NCBI GenBank assembly: GCA_017525605.1
Contig: JAFXSM010000032.1
Coordinates: 1 to 59,455, forward strand
DNA length: 59,455 nucleotides
From: Treponema sp.
GTDB lineage: Bacteria; Spirochaetota; Spirochaetia; Treponematales; Treponemataceae
Direction of reading: 5' to 3'
Positions 42,440 to 49,127 of this stretch are shown piece after piece (position 1 is the first letter of the stretch; every line of letters begins with the position of its first letter). The notes below the pieces were generated by a model. It ran no database searches. It saw only the letters and a list, made by a program, of their open reading frames with translations, and was not told where the DNA came from. Made by a program: the position numbers and the translations under genes.

Positions 42440-43186
42440 CTATAATTTCTTTAATTCTTTGAATGATTCTTGAATGTTCTCGTATTCTTCCCACGGGATT
42501 TTTGTCATGATTTCTTTTCGCTGCTTAAACTGATTTGGAGTGTAATCAATGCGGATAGAAAAGTATGCATACAGCTCTGCTTTGGTTTTAAAACCTCGGT
42601 GAGTCAAATATCTTTTTTCAGGGTCTGCATTGCCAACAAAGTCTTTTGCCTTTTTTATTATTTCTGCATCATACGGATTTTGCTTTGAAACAGCATTCAG
42701 CAAAAATGTTTCGATTGCTCCGTGTTCATCAAAAGGAATTATAAGAAGCAAAAGTTCTGAGCTAAATTGGTTTCCTGTCATATCTTCAAAAGACAAATTA
42801 GTCCAAGCATTGTTGCTTATTGTTAAAGATGTGCTTGAAACAGAAGTCAAGTCCGAAACTATTTTTTCTTCAACACCGTCTTCATCATTGTCCGTGAGAA
42901 CCACGATTTTAGAATATCGCTCCTCATCAAAAATCTCGTTCTGATTTTTTCTTATGACTTCTGCAAAAACAGTTTTTATATTTGAGCAGCCGCCGCAAGA
43001 AATTATTGTGAGAATATCCGAATCTCTTACAAAATCTCGGCTTGTGGAATTGTTTATGCTTGATATGAAAGACGGATTTTTTCTGTTTTCTGATTTTTTG
43101 AACTCGCACCAGCCATTGACTTTAATCATGAAATACTGAAGAAATGCAAAATCAGTTTCGCCCTCGCAAATGATGATTGACTTCAT
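42440..43186 (-). CDS. TOPRIM-like protein, partner of the upstream ATPase
   Basis: A 248-residue protein. It starts with IIICEGETDFAFLQYF and has VVLTDNDEDG near residue 100, the Glu and Asp-x-Asp pattern of a TOPRIM metal site, as in OLD-type nucleases, DUF3226 and DUF4435 proteins. Its start codon overlaps the ATPase stop (TAATG), so the two are coupled. Two-gene ATPase/TOPRIM sets act in phage defence (PARIS AriA/AriB, split OLD); this pair is a candidate, but I cannot assign it to a named type. Base composition is visibly more AT-rich than the surrounding genes. Confidence 0.78.
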   Translation of the reverse strand: MKSIIICEGETDFAFLQYFMIKVNGWCEFKKSENRKNPSFISSINNSTSRDFVRDSDILTIISCGGCSNIKTVFAEVIRKNQNEIFDEERYSKIVVLTDNDEDGVEEKIVSDLTSVSSTSLTISNNAWTNLSFEDMTGNQFSSELLLLIIPFDEHGAIETFLLNAVSKQNPYDAEIIKKAKDFVGNADPEKRYLTHRGFKTKAELYAYFSIRIDYTPNQFKQRKEIMTKIPWEEYENIQESFKELKKL

Positions 43187-44286
43187 TATCTAAGCTCCTG
43201 ATTAAAGTGTTCGTCAGCTTCAATCGCACGTTCTGCCGAAAGCCGTCTGGCGATATTCTTCCCGTCTTTTTTGTAAAGCGTGTAAAGAGTAATATCGTCT
43301 TTCAGTTCAGGCTCTGAATTCAATGCAAGAACTTTTTGCAGAGCTTCTTTGCTGTGAGTCGTCATAAAAAGCTGAACGTCAAGGTTTTTGCAGGTCTTCA
43401 AAATCCAAGAGTAAATTTTTGTCATCGCGGAAGTATGAATTGCAGTTTCAAACTCGTCGATGAGCAGGACTCCGCCTTTTGCCACAACCACGGCAGACAT
43501 GAGCAAGATTGCTTTTTTCATTCCGTCGCCGTACATGTTCAGCGGAAGCGCGTTCTTAAACTTTTTGGTCAAAATCCCGCAGTATTCGTTCGTTGAGTTT
43601 TGTGCAGAATACTGATTTATGCTTATGATATCCGAATCGAAATTCTGCAAAACGGAAAGCATTTCAGGATATAGCTCGGAGTTGTTAAGGACATCTTTTA
43701 GATAAACGCTGTTTTTTCCGTGAGCTGTAGGAGAAACGTAAATTACAGGCCTATGAAACAAGGAGTGCTTTTCTCCGTCCAAAAGAAAATCTTGAGTATC
43801 CTCAAATTCAAAAATCTTGTATGTGTTTGAAAACTGCGAATTGTAATTGAAAGTCAGATAAAGCCGATTCGCAATCATTCTTTTTTCGTCTGTAGAAAAC
43901 TGTTTCTTTGATAATTTGTTTGCAGTGTAAACAGAGACAGATTCTTTTTTTATTTCATAAGAAAGTGCAATATTATGCTCTTTAGATTCAGAGTCGGTTA
44001 TGCAATACTTTATTTTTGGCTCTTCATTTGAGCTTTTGTCGAACAAGTCAATAAAGCCTTCGTAATAGCTTATATTTCTTGGAGCTCCGAAAGGTCGGCG
44101 TATTAGGCTCTGCCAAACTTCTGCTTGTGTTGGAGATATGAGAGTGTTCAGCAATTCCATTATGCTTGTTTTGCCGCAGTTGTTATCGCCTGTAAGGATA
44201 TTTACACTTGTAAATCCCTCTAGTTTGAGATTTTTTAAGCCTCTGTATGTCTCGATATTTATAGAATTGATATGAACATTATTCAT
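43186..44286 (-). CDS. OLD/AAA15-type ATPase (SMC-like), putative defence protein
   Basis: A 366-residue ATPase with an SMC/RecF-type beginning (INSINIETYRGLKNLKLEGF), Walker A GDNNCGKTS (about residues 33-41), signature-like MYGDGMKKAILL, Walker B GGVLLIDEFETAIH and switch FMTTHSKEAL. It is short, without a long coiled coil, as in AriA and OLD ATPase parts. The nuclease-type TOPRIM lies on the next gene rather than fused. The local sequence is AT-rich and uses codons unlike the rest of the replicon, which suggests later acquisition. Confidence 0.85.
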   Translation of the reverse strand: MNNVHINSINIETYRGLKNLKLEGFTSVNILTGDNNCGKTSIMELLNTLISPTQAEVWQSLIRRPFGAPRNISYYEGFIDLFDKSSNEEPKIKYCITDSESKEHNIALSYEIKKESVSVYTANKLSKKQFSTDEKRMIANRLYLTFNYNSQFSNTYKIFEFEDTQDFLLDGEKHSLFHRPVIYVSPTAHGKNSVYLKDVLNNSELYPEMLSVLQNFDSDIISINQYSAQNSTNEYCGILTKKFKNALPLNMYGDGMKKAILLMSAVVVAKGGVLLIDEFETAIHTSAMTKIYSWILKTCKNLDVQLFMTTHSKEALQKVLALNSEPELKDDITLYTLYKKDGKNIARRLSAERAIEADEHFNQELR

Positions 44287-44500
44287 TCTATCTTCCTTAT
44301 AAATTAAATTGGGCTTAGAGTTTTTTTCTATTTTAGCATATCACCGTATCAAAATCCGTCGGTCGTCTTTTGCCATGTTTAAGTTTACTTTATAAAAATT
44401 TGCGTAAAACGCTATGGTCTTCTGGAAAATTGAGTTTTAGAATTCTACTTTTAAATCAAAAACTGCACAAATATTCCGCGTTTCTCAAAAAGGAGACCAC

Positions 44501-45016
44501 ATGAAAAAATCTGTTTTTATGCTTGCGGCATTCGCTGCCGTTTCCCTGTTCTCATTATTTTCCTGCACGGATGATGATGAAGAACCGTACACTGAATTCA
44601 AGGACTATGCTGCGTTTTCGGAAAACAAGGCGGCGTGGAGCGAGCCGAGTTCTTACTCATTCAGTTATGTCTATGATTTGGGGCTTTCTGGCTCGCAAAA
44701 ACCGGTCACTGTGACTGTCACGAACGGCGAGGCGGCATTTGATTGCGATGACAGTGCCGCGCTCGAAAGTTACACGAAGTTCGATTCGATTTCGCGGATT
44801 TATGAATTTTTTGACTTGGAATGGCAATCTGCGAAAGCCGAGGAAAACAAAAATCTCGGAATCACTTTTTATGCGACATTTGAAACTGCGGACAATGGAA
44901 AAATCTACCCCAAAAAGCTCTCCGAAAAAATCGACTGGCTCGGAAACGGCGATGCGCCTTCTGGCGTTGGCGGTGAGATGAGCATTGCGGTTTCGGGGTT
45001 CAAGATTGCCGAGTGA
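44501..45016 (+). CDS. Small lipoprotein, DUF6174-like
   Basis: A 171-residue lipoprotein (Cys 22 in FSLFSC, then acidic TDDDEEP). The segment AAWSEPSSYSFSYVYDL and the following beta-rich part resemble DUF6174-type lipoproteins. GGAG lies 8 nt upstream of the ATG. It is monocistronic; its stop overlaps the minus-strand terminator of the galactanase operon. Function unknown. Confidence 0.8.
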   Translation: MKKSVFMLAAFAAVSLFSLFSCTDDDEEPYTEFKDYAAFSENKAAWSEPSSYSFSYVYDLGLSGSQKPVTVTVTNGEAAFDCDDSAALESYTKFDSISRIYEFFDLEWQSAKAEENKNLGITFYATFETADNGKIYPKKLSEKIDWLGNGDAPSGVGGEMSIAVSGFKIAE

Positions 45017-45062
45017 AAAAAGCCACCCCGACAGAAAAATAGGTGAAAAAAATCGGGGTGGC
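45015..45062 (-). terminator. Intrinsic terminator of the galactanase operon
   Basis: A 10-bp perfect stem, GCCACCCCGA with TCGGGGTGGC, loop of 21 nt, followed on the minus strand by six T. It lies 200 bp beyond the stop at 45262, with palindrome copy 4 in between. Confidence 0.82.
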
Positions 45063-45090
45063 GGGAAAAACGGTGTTGGTGAGAACTATG

Positions 45091-45252
45091 TCGAATGTCG
45101 AGTTAATGCGGATTGTAAAAGTTGGAAACAAGCTCCCAGCGAGAACCCACCCACAAAAACGGCAGTACCGCTTCGCGGTGGCTGAGTGTTTTTGTGGGTG
45201 GAACCTCGCTTCCGCTTGTTTCCAGCATTAACTCGTAAAACTCGATATTCGA
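45091..45252 (+). repeat. 3'-UTR palindromic element, copy 4
   Basis: About 162 nt between the stop of the second galactanase (minus strand) and its terminator. Apical core 45161-45182 on the plus strand. Stems: CCACCCACAAAAAC/GTTTTTGTGGGTGG and TTGGAAACAAGC/GCTTGTTTCCAG; outer ends TCGAATGTCGAGTT and its near-complement. A spurious short ORF runs through it. Confidence 0.82.
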
Positions 45253-45261
45253 CCTTCTAGA

Positions 45262-47370
45262 CTATTCCCATGTTATTGTTATTGTGCCTGCTGTATCAGA
45301 GTTAGCAACTTTTATATACAAACCATTTGTCGAAAGTGCTGAAATAAAATCAGAACTTGTGATTTCGGCAGAATAGCCGCCATCGCTGTCAGACCAGCTT
45401 AAAGATTGATAAGTTGAAGATGCCCAGCTAGATGCGGCTGAAGCGTCTGCCCACCATTCACTTGCGGTCGTCAGTTTTACAACAATTTTTATTGAGTTGA
45501 TTGATAAATTTTCGAATGCGGAAGATTCAAGAATCGGAATATATCCACTTCCAGAAAATTCTTTGGAATTTGCAAGGATTGAATCATCACTTTCAGTCTC
45601 CTTTTCTTCTTCATTCTCATTTGCTGAAGATGAAGTTAGTGTAAGTTCTTTTCCGTCGGTGCTGAATTCAAAGTAATTCGTATACGTTGTTGCGATTTCT
45701 GTTCCAGAACTGTCTTTTACAGTAATCGTTACTCCGTTGAACCAACTCCAGTCATTAGCATACTTCTTGCTCAGAGTGGCAGTCGCGCTGCTTCCGTCGT
45801 CGCTCACTGTGCCTGTCGCGTCCACATAAGTTCCGCTGTCAGCTCCGTAATTTACGACAACCGAGCCGCCCGGAATCGTGAAGCCTGAGAAATTCAATGT
45901 GAGTGTCATTGTTTCTTCTGTTTCTTCTGTCTCGTTTTGTGATGCAGATGCTCCGCTTTCCGTCGAATATCCCTCCGCCGGCTTGTAGTTGAACGCGTCG
46001 ATTGCTTCGTACGCTTTGCCGTCCCACGCGAAAAGTCCGTACTGGTAATCGCGGCGTTCTCCTCCCCAAACGCAGATTCCCTTTCCGCCTGCGTCGTAAA
46101 CTTCCTGCATAATGTGGCGGAGGACAGCTTTTTGGTTTGTTTGTGATGTGACAAGTTTTCCGTCTTCTATTTCGATATCGGAATAGTCGCTGCCGAGATT
46201 CGTTGCAGCCTGCTCCATGTCATCATCGCTTCCGTCGTAAGTACCCATTGGCACGGAAGTTTCTACGACCCAAACATCTTTTGAAAATCCCTGGATTTTT
46301 TCTTTGAGTTCGGAAATCGTTCCATGATTTTCCCACGGATAGTATGAGAGACCGACTATATCGTAGTCCGCACCGGAAGATTCGACGTAAGAAAATCTTG
46401 TCGAATTTTTTGCGGTTATGTGAACGACGATTTTTATGCTGCTGTCAAAATCTCGGACGGTTTTGCAGCCAGCTTTGATGTACTTTTTGAAATTTTCAGT
46501 GTTGAAGCCACCTGAAATTACAGACTCAGCTGATGTCGGCGATTTTTGAGAGCCGCTTGCATCTACTGATTTGTCTACAAGAAGTCCTCTGTCGATTTCG
46601 TTTCCGACCTGAACGTAGTCCGGCATCGCTTCTTCGTCTTTCATGTATTGCAAAGTTTCAGTTATGTATGACGAAAGTTTTTCTACCATCTCATCAGAAT
46701 CTGCTGAATCTTGCCAATCTTTAGGAATCAGCTGAACGGAAGGGTCTGTCCAGTAATCAGAAAGGTGCATGTCGAGAAGAACTTTCATGCCTGCCGTCTT
46801 TGCGCGCTTTGCAAGTCTTGCAGCCCGTTCTTTAGTGCAGTCACCGATATTCCAATTGCTGCCCATTGTTGAAGTTGGCCAGTAATTGTCGTTGTTAATC
46901 GTTTCCGTGACGCTCGGGTCAACCCAAACTCGAAGTCTGATTGTGTTGAATCCGTGGTCTGCAAGAAGATTGAAAATGTCTTTTTGTGTTCCGTCTGCTT
47001 CGTACCAGTTTTTGTCCGTCCAATCGTTTGACGAAGCATAAACATTTTCAAAATAATCCACCGCGCTCGCATCGAATCCGCGTATGAAATTGTCGCCGAA
47101 GTCTGTCACGGTCGTGTTCGTCGTGCTGTTGTTCGTGTTGCTGTTGTTATTGCTATTGTTGTTGCTATTGTTGTTGCCCGAAGTCGATGTTCCGTCCTTT
47201 CGCGTGTCCTTGTCGCTTTTTCCGTCGTTGTCGGTGAGCGTGACGGAATCATCGTTGCTTGAGTCGATTCCTGCCGTCGTGCTGTCGGAGTCGATGTCGT
47301 TCGCGCACGAAAAGATCAAAAGAGAAAAAGCAAGAAGCGGCGCGAGCAATGCGCGTGTCGTTTTTTTCAT
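45262..47370 (-). CDS. Lipid-anchored endo-beta-1,4-galactanase (GH53) with C-terminal modules
   Basis: A 702-residue lipoprotein (Cys 22 in LLIFSC) followed by an Asp/Ser/Asn-rich tether including an Asn-Asn-Asn-Ser repeat (about residues 64-87). The GH53 barrel spans about 90-460, with acid/base Glu258 in VQVGNEI and nucleophile Glu370 in VVETSV. Two beta-rich modules follow: one with LTLNFSGFTIPGGSVVV, the last (about 605-702) ending GLYIKVANSDTAGTITITWE. It would cut pectic galactan at the cell surface. AGGAGG precedes the ATG. Last gene of the operon. Confidence 0.92.
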   Translation of the reverse strand: MKKTTRALLAPLLAFSLLIFSCANDIDSDSTTAGIDSSNDDSVTLTDNDGKSDKDTRKDGTSTSGNNNSNNNSNNNSNTNNSTTNTTVTDFGDNFIRGFDASAVDYFENVYASSNDWTDKNWYEADGTQKDIFNLLADHGFNTIRLRVWVDPSVTETINNDNYWPTSTMGSNWNIGDCTKERAARLAKRAKTAGMKVLLDMHLSDYWTDPSVQLIPKDWQDSADSDEMVEKLSSYITETLQYMKDEEAMPDYVQVGNEIDRGLLVDKSVDASGSQKSPTSAESVISGGFNTENFKKYIKAGCKTVRDFDSSIKIVVHITAKNSTRFSYVESSGADYDIVGLSYYPWENHGTISELKEKIQGFSKDVWVVETSVPMGTYDGSDDDMEQAATNLGSDYSDIEIEDGKLVTSQTNQKAVLRHIMQEVYDAGGKGICVWGGERRDYQYGLFAWDGKAYEAIDAFNYKPAEGYSTESGASASQNETEETEETMTLTLNFSGFTIPGGSVVVNYGADSGTYVDATGTVSDDGSSATATLSKKYANDWSWFNGVTITVKDSSGTEIATTYTNYFEFSTDGKELTLTSSSANENEEEKETESDDSILANSKEFSGSGYIPILESSAFENLSINSIKIVVKLTTASEWWADASAASSWASSTYQSLSWSDSDGGYSAEITSSDFISALSTNGLYIKVANSDTAGTITITWE

Positions 47371-47383
47371 TGGGACCTCCTGA

Positions 47384-48553
47384 TTATTTACAACCAGTTA
47401 CAAACAGAGTTCCTGAAAGACCTGTTTTTCCAGATATGTATATTCCGTCCGTATAATCTTCCGGCTTGACAATCACTTCATAACCGCCGGTTTCGCTTTC
47501 GACATTTGCATCGCTGAATGCTCCTGCTTCAACCCATTCTGTGTCAGATTTCCATGTAGAAGAATCCGTGCCCAAACATGGTTTGCCCCAAGTCCCATTT
47601 CCCCAAGCGGTTATTGCGGCAAATGTGATATAGACTTTGCTGCAATCCTTGATTAAGTCATAAGAAACTGCAAGCTGATATGTTCCTTCCTCTTCCGTTA
47701 TTGTAAGCGATTCATTAGAGAGAAGAATTTTTTCCAAGCCTACAAATTTCAAATCCGCAAATTCATACTCGAAGCTCTCTTTCTGACCGTCGATTTTGAT
47801 TCCGGTGCATTTTATTTTCGCCGTGAATTCCTCGCCGGAAATGTTTGCGGAAGTTGTGAGGACGATTGATTTTCCGTCGTCGCCCACGCTTGCGGTGAAT
47901 GTCGTTTCTGGAAGATTTCCTTCCGTTGCGGTCGCCGTCACTGCTTCGTCCACGGCGGAGATTTCTGCGTTCAGAGGAATCGTGAATGTCGTTCCAGCTG
48001 GCGCGGATTTTGTGGAGAAGTCTTTTTCGAAGTCGGCGTAAAGAGGCGCGAATTTGATTTTCTTTGTGAAAGAAGGGATCGACCAGCCGTCGTAGTCGTT
48101 TCCGCTTTTGTTCACGAGCCCAGAAACCGTTATCTCGTAGGAAATGTCGGAATATGCGGGCTTTTTCGTTCCGTCCAGAAGATTTATGGCAGGCGACAAA
48201 TCGACGTAGTATTTTGATTTCGAGTCGCTCAAAGTTCCGCTTCCGCTTCCGCTTGATGTGTAATCGATATCGTCCATCGAATAGGAAAGTGTGTATTTCA
48301 CGCTGGCGTTGTCCGCGTTCGCAATCTGGTTCAATCTGAGTGCAATGTGCGCCTCGCTTCCCTTCACGCTGTCGCTTTCAGTTCCGTTGTAGTAGTAAGT
48401 CGTGCTTTCCGCGCTCAAACTTCCGATTCCTTCTTTCTGGTCGATTAGCTGCTCGCTTGAGAGGCTGTCCTGCAAGTTGTCGCAGGAAGAGAGAAGAAGA
48501 GCAAACGCGATTGCGCCACCGGCAATTTTCAGTTTTTTGTTTTCGATTTTCAT
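47384..48553 (-). CDS. Surface lipoprotein of the galactan operon
   Basis: A 389-residue lipoprotein (Cys 24 in LLLSSC). The mature part is beta-rich, with two or three Ig-like stretches and a C-terminal module (SKVYITFAAITAWGNGTW ... GIYISGKTGLSGTLFV) resembling the last module of the neighbouring galactanase. No catalytic motif is visible; a role in glycan capture, like the SusE/F lipoproteins of Bacteroidetes, fits its place between barrel and enzyme. Family not recognised. Confidence 0.78.
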   Translation of the reverse strand: MKIENKKLKIAGGAIAFALLLSSCDNLQDSLSSEQLIDQKEGIGSLSAESTTYYYNGTESDSVKGSEAHIALRLNQIANADNASVKYTLSYSMDDIDYTSSGSGSGTLSDSKSKYYVDLSPAINLLDGTKKPAYSDISYEITVSGLVNKSGNDYDGWSIPSFTKKIKFAPLYADFEKDFSTKSAPAGTTFTIPLNAEISAVDEAVTATATEGNLPETTFTASVGDDGKSIVLTTSANISGEEFTAKIKCTGIKIDGQKESFEYEFADLKFVGLEKILLSNESLTITEEEGTYQLAVSYDLIKDCSKVYITFAAITAWGNGTWGKPCLGTDSSTWKSDTEWVEAGAFSDANVESETGGYEVIVKPEDYTDGIYISGKTGLSGTLFVTGCK

Positions 48554-48563
48554 TTTGTTCTCC

Positions 48564-49115
48564 TTATTTTACTTCCGGTACTGCAGTTCCGCTTGAAGCG
48601 TCGATTATGAGTGTGATTTCTCCTGCGTTCAAATCAAGTCCGTCGATGTAGAAATTCTGCATTGCTCCGCCGTCGCTTCCGTTGCCCTCAAGAACCCCTT
48701 TCGAATACCACGGGCGCGTCCACTCGTTCACAGGGCAGAGCGAGAACTGGATGTTGCTCGACGTGACCGCGATTTTGTTCGAAGTTCCCCCGCCGTCTTT
48801 CATTACGACATCGACATTCGTGTTGTCCCATGCGCCGCTTCCGTCAAAATCCCCCGGAATCGAATAATCCCCTGAAATCTCGCCGAAACCGGTGAATTCA
48901 AAAGTCACCATAAGCGCGTTCTGGTCGTGCAGCCCGTTTTCGTCCGCGCAAGAGCCAAGCGCAAAAACAGTAAAGAGCGAAAGAACAACAGCAAAAATCG
49001 TCGCAAACCGTGTCATTCCGAACTTGTTTCGGAATCTGTTCATTAAAGAGGCTGAAACTCGTTCAGCACGAAAAATTTCATTTTCAACTTTCCGTTTTCC
49101 GTTTTCAACTTTCAT
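48564..49115 (-). CDS. Small lipoprotein of the galactan operon, unusual N-terminus
   Basis: The best ribosome site, GGAGGTG, precedes ATG at 49115 and gives 183 residues, but the recognisable lipoprotein signal (MTRFATIFAVVLSLFTVFAL, then GSC) begins only at ATG 49016. The 33 codons between are charged and run through a short palindromic repeat (TTCCGAAACAAGTTCGGAA). Translation from 49016 or 49040 would give a normal lipoprotein. The mature domain (VTFEFTGFGEISGDYSI ... ITLIIDAS) is beta-rich and resembles a module of the GH53 lipoprotein. It is likely a surface glycan-binding partner. Confidence 0.72.
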   Translation of the reverse strand: MKVENGKRKVENEIFRAERVSASLMNRFRNKFGMTRFATIFAVVLSLFTVFALGSCADENGLHDQNALMVTFEFTGFGEISGDYSIPGDFDGSGAWDNTNVDVVMKDGGGTSNKIAVTSSNIQFSLCPVNEWTRPWYSKGVLEGNGSDGGAMQNFYIDGLDLNAGEITLIIDASSGTAVPEVK

Positions 49116-49127
49116 CTTTCACCTCCA

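Noticed and set aside
45043..45231. Short ORFs across palindrome copy 4 and the other copies
   Set aside because: They only translate the arms of the inverted repeat; no ribosome site and no conserved product.
24634..45252. Integron attC sites as an explanation of the four palindromes
   Set aside because: Treponema integrons exist and attC sites also conserve structure over sequence, but I see no canonical RYYYAAC/GTTRRRY core pairs, no integron integrase, and the elements follow whole operons with their own terminators rather than single cassettes.
47090..47185. CRISPR-like or regulatory repeat
   Set aside because: The GTTGTTGTT-type repeats are codons for the Asn/Ser tether of the GH53 lipoprotein.
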